Notes: generated by a model not told the origin, from the letters alone. A DNA stretch of 64,000 nucleotides from Rhodospirillaceae bacterium (GCA_022843945.1 JALHMR010000001.1:62001-126000), one strand, 5' to 3'; positions 24,435 through 33,411 are shown, numbered from the stretch's first letter. Numbers and translations: made by a program.

Positions 24435-26173
24435 TGGAAACCCTGGCCGCGTCGGACACAGGCATCCCGTTTCTCCGCGAGGCGGTCATCCTGCTGGCCT
24501 CCTCGGTGGTGGCAGTCGCGGTGCTGCATCGCCTGCGCATCAGCCCGGTGCTCGGCTATCTCGTCGCCGGCCTGGCCATCGGTCCCTCGGGCCTGGCGCT
24601 GGTCGGCCACGTCGAATCGGTGCGCACCTTTGCCGAGCTCGGCGTCGTGTTCCTGCTGTTCATGATGGGGCTCGACTTGTCATTCGAGCGCCTGAAATCG
24701 ATGCGCCGCATGGTCTTCGGGCTGGGAGGCTTGCAGGTCCTGCTCTCCGCCGGCGCCATCGCCGCCGTGGTCTACGGGCTGGGTTTCCGGGGGCCCGAGC
24801 TCGTGGTCATCGGCGGGGCGCTGGCCCTGTCCTCGACAGCGGTCGTGCTGCAGGTGCTGATCGACCGCGGCGAGATGGCCTCGCGGCTGGGTCGCGTATG
24901 CTTCGCCGTGCTGCTGCTCCAGGACCTGGCCGTCGTGCCGCTGCTGGTCGTGGTCAACGTGCTGGGCAGCGGCGCCGAAGCCCTGGGCCTGGCGCTGGCC
25001 CTCACCTCGGCCAAGGCCGTGGTGGCGATCGCCGTGATCCTGTTCGTCGGACGCTATGCGCTGCGCGCCCCGTTGCGGGCCGTGGCGGCGACACGCAGCT
25101 CCGAGCTCTTCATGGCCTTCGCCCTGCTGGTCATCCTGGGCACCGGCTGGCTCACCCATGTCGCCGGCCTGTCGATGGCGCTGGGCGCCTTCCTGGCCGG
25201 GCTGCTGCTGGCCGAGACCGAGTTCCGCCACCAGGTCGAGACCGATATCGGGCCGTTCAAGGGCCTGCTCATCGGCCTGTTCTTCATGGCCGTGGGCATG
25301 TCGGTCGACGCCGACGTCGTGGCCCGCGCGCCGCTCGCCCTGATCGGCGCGGTGCTCGGCCTGATCGCGCTCAAGGCGCTGATCGTCGCGGCCCTGTGCC
25401 TGCTCTTCGCTCTGCCGCGCGCCGTGGCCTTGCGCGCCGGCCTGCTGCTCGGGCCGGGCGGCGAGTTCGCCTTCGTGATCCTGACCACCGCCATCGCGCG
25501 CCAGGTGCTCGACGATACGACCGCGCAGTTCCTGCTCGCCGCGACCACCCTGTCGATCCTGCTGACGCCGGGCCTGGCGGCGCTCAGCGCCAGCCTCGCC
25601 GAGCGCCTTGATTCAGCGCAGGCCCGGCGCGGCAGCGACGGCATCGACCAGGCCCGCGATACCACCGACGATCATGTCGTGATTGCTGGCTTTGGCCGCG
25701 TCGGCCAGACGGTAGCCGCGCTGCTCGGCGCGCAGAAGGTCAGCTTCGTCGCGCTCGACCTCGATCCGAGCCGCGTCAAGGAATGGCGCGCCAGGGGCGT
25801 GCCGGTCTATTACGGCGACGCGAGCCGCGAGGATATCCTTGAAAAAATTGGCCTTTCACGCGCCGCCGCGCTGATCATCACGATCGACGATCCCGAGGCG
25901 GCGCGCCGCACGCTCGCCAATATCCGGCGTAAATCGCCGCATCTGCCGATCTTCGTGCGCGCCCACGACGCCAGCCATCTGAAAGAGCTGCAGAAACTGG
26001 GGGCGGCTGCGGTGGTGCCCGAGACCCTGGAATCGAGCCTCACCCTCGCCCGTCACGCCCTCGAGGCGCTCGGCACCCCCGCCGAGGCGGCCGAGCGCCT
26101 GGCCGCCGAGGTCCGCGCCCTGGGCTACGCCGAAAAACCCGCCGAAAAAGGTAAGAGCGGCACACCGACATAG
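24434..26173 (+). CDS. CPA2 cation:proton antiporter with RCK_N domain (KefB/YbaL type)
   Basis: A 579-residue membrane protein. About 12 transmembrane segments form a Na/H-exchanger domain (residues 1-390) with GPSGLALVGHV, FMMGLDLSFERL, and GPGGEFAFV near the ion site. The C-terminal cytosolic RCK_N/TrkA-N domain (about 413-530) has the Rossmann motif IAGFGRVGQ and binds NAD(H) or a related nucleotide. It exchanges K+ or Na+ for protons. The GTG start at 24434 overlaps the upstream stop (TAGTG). The open frame reaches further upstream but only inside the MBL gene. Its last 49 bases overlap the convergent AllA-like gene. Confidence 0.9.
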   Translation: METLAASDTGIPFLREAVILLASSVVAVAVLHRLRISPVLGYLVAGLAIGPSGLALVGHVESVRTFAELGVVFLLFMMGLDLSFERLKSMRRMVFGLGGLQVLLSAGAIAAVVYGLGFRGPELVVIGGALALSSTAVVLQVLIDRGEMASRLGRVCFAVLLLQDLAVVPLLVVVNVLGSGAEALGLALALTSAKAVVAIAVILFVGRYALRAPLRAVAATRSSELFMAFALLVILGTGWLTHVAGLSMALGAFLAGLLLAETEFRHQVETDIGPFKGLLIGLFFMAVGMSVDADVVARAPLALIGAVLGLIALKALIVAALCLLFALPRAVALRAGLLLGPGGEFAFVILTTAIARQVLDDTTAQFLLAATTLSILLTPGLAALSASLAERLDSAQARRGSDGIDQARDTTDDHVVIAGFGRVGQTVAALLGAQKVSFVALDLDPSRVKEWRARGVPVYYGDASREDILEKIGLSRAAALIITIDDPEAARRTLANIRRKSPHLPIFVRAHDASHLKELQKLGAAAVVPETLESSLTLARHALEALGTPAEAAERLAAEVRALGYAEKPAEKGKSGTPT

Positions 26174-26826
26174 CCGCCGAATTCCCCGACGAAGTCGACA
26201 GAGACGCAGGCATGCACCTTGCCCTGGCGGTCGTCGAAGGTCGCCCGTGGCCCAAGCGGGAAGACCGGCTGGTGCCAGACATTCGGATCGATGTGAATCC
26301 CGTGATGGCCGTCGACCTGGAAGGCGACGAAGTCCTCGGGCTTGACGTCGTCACCCGCCTTGGCCAGCAGCGCCACGAACGGCGCCGCGCCGCGCGCGAA
26401 GAAGATCTGCCCGCCATCGGGATGGTAGTTGGCCTCGTGGGTGTAGAGCAGCGTCGTGTCCTTGGCCGCCACGTCCTCGCGCGCCGTCGCCGGATCGTCG
26501 AACCAGCCGGTGACGTAGCTGCGCCCCACCGCGTGGTTGACCGCATGCTGCACCTGGCCGCGGCGCACCATCTCGAACGTGTCCTCGACCACCCCGCCCT
26601 CGTTGCCCGTGCCGTCGACGATCGGCCGCCAGCCCGGCTGCGGCCAGGTGACGATGGTCACCTTGGCCGAGGCGAAATCCCCGACCAGATGGCCGTAGCC
26701 CTTGAGGCTCTCTTCCGTCGCCCGCACCAGCCGCGCCCTGACCACGCGGGCCTCGCCGCGCGCGACCGACGGCAGGTTCGCGAGGTCGATCCCGGTGAAG
26801 TTGGAGAACTGCGCGTCGTCCGGCAT
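26125..26826 (-). CDS. Ureidoglycolate lyase-like (AllA family) cupin protein
   Basis: A 233-residue cupin of the AllA family, which splits ureidoglycolate into glyoxylate and urea in allantoin breakdown. The supporting stretches are FFARGAAPFVALLA, then FQVDGHHGIHIDPNVWHQPVFPL, the cupin core with metal-binding His and the family's WHxPxFPL end. The ATG at 26826 is chosen because an upstream one would run into the divergent amidohydrolase gene. The 3' end overlaps the antiporter gene by 49 bp. No other allantoin genes are near, so the family name may not give the real substrate. Confidence 0.75.
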   Translation of the reverse strand: MPDDAQFSNFTGIDLANLPSVARGEARVVRARLVRATEESLKGYGHLVGDFASAKVTIVTWPQPGWRPIVDGTGNEGGVVEDTFEMVRRGQVQHAVNHAVGRSYVTGWFDDPATAREDVAAKDTTLLYTHEANYHPDGGQIFFARGAAPFVALLAKAGDDVKPEDFVAFQVDGHHGIHIDPNVWHQPVFPLGPRATFDDRQGKVHACVSVDFVGEFGGYVGVPLLPFSAGFSA

Positions 26827-26863
26827 GCCCGCCCCGTTTCGGTGTATATCAGCAGTATAGACG

Positions 26864-27736
26864 ATGAGGTTCCGCATGCTCCACCGCTGGCTGTTCGGTT
26901 TCGCCGCCCTCCTCGCCGCCGCGCCGGCGGCCGCGCAAGCCCCGGCTCAAACTCAGGAACGCCTGCCGATCATCGACACCCACGTCCATTACAGCCAGCC
27001 GGCCTGGGGCGTGCACAATCCCGAGGCGGTGTTCAAGGCCTTCGACGCCGCCGGCGTGTCCTGCGCCCTGATCTCGAGCTCGCCGGACGAAGGCACGCTC
27101 GCCCTGCAGCGCGCCGCCCCCAACCGCGTGGTGCCGATCCTGCGGCCCTACCGCGAGGGCGTCACCTCCTCCAACTGGTTCGCCGATGCGGCGACTCCCG
27201 CTTATCTCGAGGAGCGCCTGAACCAGCGTCCCTACAAGGGGATCGGCGAGTTCCACCTGTTCAACGAGGCCGCCGCCTCGACCCCGGTGGTGCGCAAGGT
27301 GATCGAAATGGCCGTGGCGCGCGATATCGTGGTCCACGTCCATTCCGGTGTCGGGCCGGTGCGCGTGCTGCTCGCCACGGATCCGCGGCTCAAGGTCTTC
27401 TGGGCCCATGCCGGGATGAGCGAGTCGCCCGACACGGTGGCCGAGATCCTCGGCCGTAACACGCGGGTGATGACCGAGGTCTCGTTCCGCGCCGGCTCGA
27501 TCGGCGGCGACGGCGGCATCGACCCGGCCTGGCGCACGCTGTTCCTGCGCTACACCGACCGCATCATGATCGGCACCGATACCTACGTCACCAGCCGCTG
27601 GGACGACTACGGCCGGCTGATCGACGAGCACCGGCGCTGGCTCGCCCACCTGCCGCGCCCGGCCGCCGAGGCCATCGCCTGGCGCAACGCCCAGCGCCTG
27701 TTCGGCGCCTGCGAAGGGCGACAGCTGACGAATTGA
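26864..27736 (+). CDS. Secreted amidohydrolase (metal-dependent TIM-barrel)
   Basis: A 290-residue protein with signal peptide (cleavage near AAAQA, residue 25). It has the amidohydrolase metal motif IIDTHVHYSQ (HxH at about residues 45-47), a later HVHSGVGPVRVLL and FWAHAGMSESPDTV (His ligands), and IMIGTDTYVTSRWDDYG (final Asp). It hydrolyses or decarboxylates an unknown compound in the periplasm. The start is 37 bp from the divergent AllA-like gene, so their promoters overlap. The downstream region is the repeat-flanked gap. Confidence 0.88.
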   Translation: MRFRMLHRWLFGFAALLAAAPAAAQAPAQTQERLPIIDTHVHYSQPAWGVHNPEAVFKAFDAAGVSCALISSSPDEGTLALQRAAPNRVVPILRPYREGVTSSNWFADAATPAYLEERLNQRPYKGIGEFHLFNEAAASTPVVRKVIEMAVARDIVVHVHSGVGPVRVLLATDPRLKVFWAHAGMSESPDTVAEILGRNTRVMTEVSFRAGSIGGDGGIDPAWRTLFLRYTDRIMIGTDTYVTSRWDDYGRLIDEHRRWLAHLPRPAAEAIAWRNAQRLFGACEGRQLTN

Positions 27737-27749
27737 TACCGCCTTCGGC

Positions 27750-27849
27750 GTCACCCCGGACAAGCGCCATTCCGATGGCGCGCGATCCGGGGTCCATGGC
27801 TCATGCCGCATGATGGACCCCGGCTCGCGCTTCGCTTGGCCGGGGTGAC
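27750..27849. repeat. Palindromic dispersed repeat, copy A
   Basis: A 100-bp imperfect palindrome beginning GTCACCCCGG and ending CCGGGGTGAC, with inner CCGGGGTCCAT/ATGGACCCCGG symmetry. Its last 35 bases (27815-27849) are the exact reverse complement of the first 35 bases of copy B (28236-28270). It starts 14 bp after the amidohydrolase stop and is followed by TTGTTCTTTT, so its transcript could act as a terminator. Repeats of this form are common between genes in alphaproteobacteria. Confidence 0.8.
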
Positions 27850-28235
27850 GTTGTTCTTTTCCTGAATTGAGGCAATCGCGACTCGCGGCCGCCCGCGAGC
27901 GGTCGTTATGGTACAGATCTGGTACAGATTCCGCGGGCTCCGCGCGGCTATCCCATAATTTGCGAAGCGATTCCAACGGCCGCGCGGAGTTATGATACGG
28001 CCGCCTTCTTGAAGACAAAATCCACAATGATGCCGCAATCCCGGGAAAACCGCGGCTAAGTGATGTTCGACTTAAGCAGCGCGGCGACGGAAAGATGCGC
28101 CGCGGCGGGACGCCAACCCGCCGCGCGCAACGACAGACCTTCACCATGTCAAAGAGCCAACCCGGACATATGGTAGACAATTTGGATTTTACAAGGTAGC
28201 TCCAGGCGCACCGGTAGTGACGCGAAGAAAGGTTC
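27850..28235. other. 386-bp gene-free spacer between the two palindromic repeats
   Basis: No convincing gene is seen, though the composition is more AT-rich than the neighbours. It contains an exact tandem pair of an 11-mer that differs only at the last base (TGGTACAGATC/TGGTACAGATT, 27909-27930). It also contains an 11-bp perfect stem CTCCGCGCGGC/GCCGCGCGGAG (27938-27948 and 27979-27989, 30-base loop) and a 9-bp perfect stem CGCGGCGGG/CCCGCCGCG (28101-28109 and 28117-28125). A small structured RNA is possible but not shown. Confidence 0.5.
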
Positions 28236-28359
28236 GTCACCCCGGCCAAGCGAAGCGCGAGCCGGGGTCCAGCGTCATGAGGAAAACGGGCGCGCTACGC
28301 GCGCAACTTTGTGCTGGGCCCCGGATCGGCGCTCGCTACGCTCGCTGGTCCGGGGTGAC
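28236..28359. repeat. Palindromic dispersed repeat, copy B
   Basis: A 124-bp element with the same GTCACCCCGG and CCGGGGTGAC ends as copy A, oriented so that its first 35 bases mirror the last 35 of copy A. The middle holds additional palindromes (GCGCGCTACGCGCGC). It lies 13 bp after the stop of the minus-strand debranching gene. Read on that strand it ends in CCTTTCTTCG, so it may terminate that operon. Confidence 0.8.
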
Positions 28360-28372
28360 GATCGGAAGGGCG

Positions 28373-30583
28373 CTACAGCGTGATGGAGACGCCGGGCGCG
28401 CCGCTGCGCTCGATGACGTTCAGCGAGACGTGCTGGCCGAAGCGGCGCAGCAGGACGCCGAGGTGTCCCGAGCCCACGCGCAAGCCGCGGATCGACACCT
28501 GGTCGACGATTTCCGGCAGCACCGGGTGTGAAAAGCGGACGTTCCCCGAGCCATGCTCGAACTCCGCCCCGATGCAGGCCTGGAGCAAGGCGAACGGCAC
28601 CGCACTGGCCCAGGCCTGGGGCGAGCAGGCCACGGGATAAAGCGTCGGGCCGCGGTTGGACAGCCGCTGGAAGCCGCAGAACAGCTCCGGCAATCGGCGC
28701 AGCTCCATGTACGCACCAGCCGCGAACAGCGCCGTGAACAGGCGCTTGATGTGCTCCTTGAAGCCATAGCGCGCGAAGCCCAGGGCAATCAGCGCGTTGT
28801 CGTGCGGCCAGACCGAGCCGTTGTGGTAGGACATCGGGTTGTAGCGCGCTTCCGTCGCCGCCACGGTGCGAATCCCCCAGCCGGAGAAGAACGCCGAACC
28901 CATCAACTGGTCGGCAACCCGGGCGGCGCGCTCGGGCGAGGCAATGCCGGAAAACAGCAGATGCCCGGCGTTCGACGCCCGCACGCAACAGGGCGCTTTC
29001 GCGCCGTCGAGCGCCAGGGCATAGGTACCGATCTCCTCGCACCAGAAGGCCGCCTCGAACTGCACGCGCAGCCGCTCCGCCTGAGCGTCGAGCGCAGCGG
29101 CACGATCCTCGTGGCCGAGCAGCCGCGCCATCTCGGCGGCATGGCGCCTGGCCGCGTAAACATAGCCCTGGACCTCGCAGAGCGCGATCGGGCCCTCGGC
29201 AAGTCGGCCATCGGCATGAAAAACGGCGTCGTAGGAATCCTTCCATCCCTGATTGGCCAGGCCCGCCTCGGTGGCGCGGAAGTATTCGACGAAGCCGTCG
29301 CCATCCCGGTCGCCATAGGTGTCGATCCAGCTCAATGCCGCTTCGACATGCGGCCACAAGGCCCGTGCCGTCTCCAGATCGCCCGTCCGTTCGAGATGAA
29401 GCCCAGCCAGGCTGACGAAGAGGGGCGTCGCGTCGACGGAGCCGTAATAGAGGCGGAACGGAACCTCGCCGAGCCGGGCCAGCTCGCCGGCTCTCGTCTC
29501 GTGCAGGATCTTGCCGGGCTCGGCATCGGCGGCCGGATTGTGCTCACGCGCCTGCGTCGCCGCGAGAAACCTGAGCACGCCCTTGGCGACGTCCGGATCG
29601 ATCGCCAGAAACTGGATCGCGGTAATGATGCCGTCCCGGCCGAACGGCGTGCTGAACCACGGTATTCCGGCATAGGGATAAGGACCGAACGGGGTGTCGG
29701 TCATCAGCGTGTAGAGATCGGCCATTGACCGGCAGAACAGCTCATTCAGGAGCGCGTTCGAGGTCTCGACCCAGGCCGCGCGGGCCGTCGATTGGCGCAT
29801 GGCCTGGCGCGCGGCGCGAAAGCTGGGCGCGAAGCGTCGATGCATGACCGGCGGAATTTCGCCTTCGCGGCAAAGCACGCTGATGAATACGCTGCGCCGC
29901 TCGCCGGGGGACAAGGTGATCAGCAGCCGTGCCGAACCCGGATTGAGCCGCGTGGGCACCGGCTCGAGCGTCACCCGCGTGTAGCGGGTGACGTCGTCAA
30001 GACCCGCGTACTGGAAAAGCACCGAGTCCGGCGCGTCGACGACGGTGCTCCGGCGGCCGCGCGTGGTTCGCTGATGGCCGCGGACCTCGAAGAGATCGGC
30101 GAAGTCGGTGCCGAAGAGAAGCGTGAGCTCGATGGTGTGCGTATGAGGGCTGAAATTGTGGACGCGCAGCCGCTCGTAGCAGCCACCCTGCCAGAGGAAC
30201 TTCGAGCGCACGATATGAATCGTGTCGCGCGGCAGGCGGAGCTGCTCGCCGTCGAAAATGTCGGGATTGGTGAGGTCCGTGGACAGGACACCGTTGTCGT
30301 CCTGCACGGCCGAGCTCAGGAGCAGCGGCCGCTTTCGCTCGATGCGGAACTGCAGCTTCGACAGGCACCGCATGTCGGCGTGATAGAGGCCTTCGGGGCT
30401 GCCGTCGCGCGCCGGGATGTCGCCATACTGGTCGAAAAGCCCGAACGTATCGCCGTGCTTGAGGGTCTGCGGACGCCGCTCCAGCAGCGAGGCCGTCGCC
30501 GGAATGGAGTACTCGATGTCGGGCAACGACCCTTCATCCGGGTCCTCGAGCATGACGTGATGCATGGCGGCGGCCTCGTTCAC
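28373..30583 (-). CDS. Glycogen debranching-type amylo-alpha-1,6-glucosidase family protein
   Basis: A 736-residue cytosolic protein. The N-terminal half is the GDE_N/bacterial trehalase-fusion-like domain (TFGLFDQYGDIPARDGSPEGLYHADMRCLS). The C-terminal half is an (alpha/alpha)6 glycosidase domain with YAGIPWFSTPFGRDGIITAIQFL, DSYDAVFHADGRLAEGPIALCEVQGYVYAARRHA and NPMSYHNGSVWPHDNALIALG. It is expected to hydrolyse alpha-1,6 or related glucosidic links. The start is GTG at 30583, overlapping the glycosyltransferase stop by four bases (GTGA). With the glycosyltransferase this resembles the stress-glycan gene pairs of rhizobia and relatives. Confidence 0.9.
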   Translation of the reverse strand: MNEAAAMHHVMLEDPDEGSLPDIEYSIPATASLLERRPQTLKHGDTFGLFDQYGDIPARDGSPEGLYHADMRCLSKLQFRIERKRPLLLSSAVQDDNGVLSTDLTNPDIFDGEQLRLPRDTIHIVRSKFLWQGGCYERLRVHNFSPHTHTIELTLLFGTDFADLFEVRGHQRTTRGRRSTVVDAPDSVLFQYAGLDDVTRYTRVTLEPVPTRLNPGSARLLITLSPGERRSVFISVLCREGEIPPVMHRRFAPSFRAARQAMRQSTARAAWVETSNALLNELFCRSMADLYTLMTDTPFGPYPYAGIPWFSTPFGRDGIITAIQFLAIDPDVAKGVLRFLAATQAREHNPAADAEPGKILHETRAGELARLGEVPFRLYYGSVDATPLFVSLAGLHLERTGDLETARALWPHVEAALSWIDTYGDRDGDGFVEYFRATEAGLANQGWKDSYDAVFHADGRLAEGPIALCEVQGYVYAARRHAAEMARLLGHEDRAAALDAQAERLRVQFEAAFWCEEIGTYALALDGAKAPCCVRASNAGHLLFSGIASPERAARVADQLMGSAFFSGWGIRTVAATEARYNPMSYHNGSVWPHDNALIALGFARYGFKEHIKRLFTALFAAGAYMELRRLPELFCGFQRLSNRGPTLYPVACSPQAWASAVPFALLQACIGAEFEHGSGNVRFSHPVLPEIVDQVSIRGLRVGSGHLGVLLRRFGQHVSLNVIERSGAPGVSITL

Positions 30584-31653
30584 GCCGCGTGGATAAGCAG
30601 CGCCCGGCTCTGCGGCACCGGTTCGATGCCTGGATCGGCCGCTTCCCGGTAAACATCAAGATAATCGGCAGCCATGCGTTCGGCGGTGAAACGCTGCGCG
30701 AAGCGCGCCCGGACCAGCGCTCGATCGAACAGGGCGGCCTGCTTGACGCCGGCGGCCGCCTCTTCGATATCGCTCACCACGACTCCGGTCACCCCCTCGT
30801 CAATCACTTCGCGGACCGCACCGCAGCCGAAGGCCACGACCGGGGTGCCGCAGGCCATCGCCTCGATCATCACCAGGCCGAACGGCTCCGGCCAATCGAT
30901 CGGGAAGAGCAGGGCCGCCGCACCGCCCAGGAACTCCGCCTTCTGGTGCTCGCCGATCTCCCCGATGAACTCGATGCCGGGCTGATCGAGCAGCGGCCGG
31001 ATCCGGGTCTCGAAATACTCGCGGTCGACACGGTCGACCTTGGCGGCGATGCGCAGCGGCAGCCCGGCGCGCCGGGCGATGGAAATGGCCAGGTCCGGCC
31101 GCTTCTCGGGAGAGATGCGCCCGAGGAATGCCAGGTAGCCGCGGGCGCTCGGCGTGAACGGAAGAAGCTCCCGTGGGAGGCCGTGGTAGACGTTGCCGCA
31201 CCACCCGGCATCAGGCAGAGGCCGCCGCTGGCTGTGGGAGATCGACACCACTTTCGCCTGGTCGAAGCCGCGATAGAAGGGCACCAAGGCGGGCAGGTCG
31301 AGGCGGCCGTGCAGCGTGGTCACCGCCGGCGCGTCGAACGCGCCCAGCAGCGGAAAATGGAGAAGGTCCGTGTGAAAATGCAGGATGTCGAAGCTGCCGG
31401 CGCGGCGCCGCACCGCCTCCAGCTGCAGCATCTGGTAAGGCAGCGGATCGAGCAGGCGGGGATCGAGGCGCAACGCAGTATCGCAACTGGCGACAAGTTT
31501 GGCGGCGGTCCGGGAGTCTCCGCTGGCAAACAACGTGACGTCATGCCCCTGGCGCACCAGCTCTTCCGTCAGATACGAGACGATGCGTTCCGTCCCTCCA
31601 TACAGGAGCGGCGGGACGGCCTCCATCAGGGGCGCGATCTGCGCAATCTTCAT
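30580..31653 (-). CDS. GT4-family glycosyltransferase
   Basis: A 357-residue GT-B fold enzyme that adds a sugar from an activated donor. It starts MKIAQIAPLMEAVPPLLYGGTERIVSYL, the usual GT4 N-terminus with the Gly-rich loop. It ends with the donor-binding EX7E region in WPEPFGLVMIEAMACGTPVVAFGCGAVREVI. ATG at 31653 is preferred to an upstream in-frame ATG because the extension is unlike any GT4 and would cover the promoter. An EcfG-type promoter lies about 150 bp upstream. It is coupled to the debranching-type enzyme downstream; product unknown. Confidence 0.9.
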   Translation of the reverse strand: MKIAQIAPLMEAVPPLLYGGTERIVSYLTEELVRQGHDVTLFASGDSRTAAKLVASCDTALRLDPRLLDPLPYQMLQLEAVRRRAGSFDILHFHTDLLHFPLLGAFDAPAVTTLHGRLDLPALVPFYRGFDQAKVVSISHSQRRPLPDAGWCGNVYHGLPRELLPFTPSARGYLAFLGRISPEKRPDLAISIARRAGLPLRIAAKVDRVDREYFETRIRPLLDQPGIEFIGEIGEHQKAEFLGGAAALLFPIDWPEPFGLVMIEAMACGTPVVAFGCGAVREVIDEGVTGVVVSDIEEAAAGVKQAALFDRALVRARFAQRFTAERMAADYLDVYREAADPGIEPVPQSRALLIHAA

Positions 31654-31801
31654 CTCGTGCCTTTTCGGTCGAAGCCGGCGTTGCCAAACCTGACGCTCCG
31701 GCAGCGCGGTCTGGCCTGAAAGTCGCGATTGGAGCGGCGGGAGGTACCCGGGTGGCCCGGTGGGTGCCCCGATGTCCCGAAACACACTCACCCGCCAGCT
31801 A

Positions 31802-31826
31802 AACGGCACGCCCGGCAAGCGGTTCC
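31802..31826 (-). promoter_or_regulatory. EcfG-type (general stress sigma factor) promoter
   Basis: On the minus strand GGAAC (31826-31822), exactly 16 bases, then CGTT (31805-31802). This matches the alphaproteobacterial EcfG consensus GGAAC-N16/17-CGTT. Transcription would start near 31795 and give a roughly 140-base leader before the glycosyltransferase ATG. It lies in the 186-bp gap after spoVR. A short hairpin (AGCGG/CCGCT) overlaps the -35. Confidence 0.6.
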
Positions 31827-31839
31827 CCGCTGTGACGCC

Positions 31840-33411
31840 TCACACGAACGGGTCGCGCGGCTCGATATCCTCGTACTCGCGCGTCACGCGGTCGTTGCCC
31901 GCGTCGACCTCGACCAGGCGCACCGGGTAGCCCCAGAGATTGGCGATGTGCCGGAGCACGCGTCTCGCGTCCTCGGCCTCCAGCGGGATGCCGGCGCGCT
32001 GCCGGTGATGCAGCACCAGCCGGCGGTCCCCGGCCAGGTCGACGTCGACGATCTGGATGTCCGGTTCCTGCAGCCCGACATCGTAGGAGCGGGCCAGCGC
32101 CTCGCGCACCTCGCGATAGCCGCGCTCGTCATGGATGGCGTTGACCGTAAGCTCCCGCTCGTCGGCATCGTCGTGCAGGCGGAACAGCTTCATCTTGCGC
32201 ATCAGGTGCGGGCTGAGGAACTGCAGCACGAAGCTTTCGTCCCGGTAGTCGCGCCAGACGTTGCGCAAGGTCCCCCAGGGATCGCCGTTGCCGGCGATGG
32301 CGGGGAACCAGGCGCGGTCCTCGTCGGTCGGCTCGGTGGCAATGCGCATGATGTCGCTCATCATGCCGAAGCCGAGCCAGTACGGGTTGATGCCGCTGTA
32401 ATGGGGATGGTCGAAGTCGAGCTGGCGCACGACCGCGGTGTGCGAGTCGAGAATCTCCAGCATCGCGCCTTCCGAGAGCTGGCCTGAATCGTAGAGCTGC
32501 TCCACGGTCTTGTAGTGGACGAAGGTGGCGCAGCCCTCGTTCATCACCTTGGTCTGCTGCTGCGGATAAAAATACTGAGCAAGATGCCGGACGATGCGCA
32601 GGATCTCGCGCTGCCAGGGCTGCAGGCGCGGCGCCACCTTCTCCAGGAAATAGAGCAGGTTCTCCTCGGGCAGGCGCAGGCGCGTCTTGCGCCTGGCGGC
32701 CTCGTCCGGCGGGAGCGGCGCATCGGCCATGCCCGGCACGGTGCGCCAGATATCGTTGTAGATGCTCTCCTGGTACTGCTGGCGCTCGCGCTCGCGCTTC
32801 TCCTCCTGCCGAAGATCGAGCAGGCGCTTGCGCGGGTAGCGGTGCACGCCATGGCTCATCAGCGCATGCGCGGCGTCGAGCACCCGTTCCACCGCCTTGT
32901 GGCCATGGCGCTCCTCGCACTTCGCGATATAGGACTTGGCGAAGTCGAGATAGCCGAGGATGCTGTCGGCATCGGTCCACTGGCGGAAGAGCTGGTTGTT
33001 CTTGAAGAAGTGGTTGTGGCCGAAGGCGGCGTGCGCGATCACCAAGGTCTGCATGGCCATGGAGTTCTCCTCCATGACGTAAGAAATGCAGGGGCTCGAA
33101 TTGATGACGATCTCGTAAGCGAGACCGCGGTAGCCCTTGCGGTACATCACCTCGTTCTGGGCGAACTGCTTGCCGAACGACCAGTGCTTGTACATGAGCG
33201 GCATGCCGATGGACGAATAGGCGTCCAGCATCTGCTCGGCCGTGATCACCTCGATCTGGTTGGCATAGACGTCGAGGCCGAACTGGCCGACGGCGATCTT
33301 CTCGATGGCGTCGTGGACCCGCCGCAGCCGGTCGAAGTCCCAGTCCGGGCCGGAGACCAACATCTCGGGCGTGGCGCGCATGGTGGCGGGAGTCAGGGCG
33401 GGGATGTTCAT
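31840..33411 (-). CDS. spoVR: SpoVR family protein
   Basis: A 523-residue cytosolic protein of the SpoVR/YcgB family, usual length. Typical stretches are GPDWDFDRLRRVHDAIEKIA, SIGMPLMYKHWSFGKQF and NSSPCISYVMEENSMAMQTLVIAHA, and a C-terminal half rich in His and Asp (HYSGINPYWLGFGMMSDI). The biochemical role is unknown. In enterobacteria the homologue YcgB is a stress gene that goes with yeaGH. ATG at 33411 overlaps the yeaH stop by four bases. It is third in the prkA-yeaH-spoVR unit. Confidence 0.95.
   Translation of the reverse strand: MNIPALTPATMRATPEMLVSGPDWDFDRLRRVHDAIEKIAVGQFGLDVYANQIEVITAEQMLDAYSSIGMPLMYKHWSFGKQFAQNEVMYRKGYRGLAYEIVINSSPCISYVMEENSMAMQTLVIAHAAFGHNHFFKNNQLFRQWTDADSILGYLDFAKSYIAKCEERHGHKAVERVLDAAHALMSHGVHRYPRKRLLDLRQEEKRERERQQYQESIYNDIWRTVPGMADAPLPPDEAARRKTRLRLPEENLLYFLEKVAPRLQPWQREILRIVRHLAQYFYPQQQTKVMNEGCATFVHYKTVEQLYDSGQLSEGAMLEILDSHTAVVRQLDFDHPHYSGINPYWLGFGMMSDIMRIATEPTDEDRAWFPAIAGNGDPWGTLRNVWRDYRDESFVLQFLSPHLMRKMKLFRLHDDADERELTVNAIHDERGYREVREALARSYDVGLQEPDIQIVDVDLAGDRRLVLHHRQRAGIPLEAEDARRVLRHIANLWGYPVRLVEVDAGNDRVTREYEDIEPRDPFV

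Noticed and set aside
26849-28249. 466-codon minus-strand frame
   Set aside because: Antisense to the amidohydrolase and extending across the repeats; no protein-like motif.
27750-28359. Possible IS element or MITE
   Set aside because: No transposase, no clear target duplication, and the repeats are of a kind found dispersed between genes; repeat annotation is safer.
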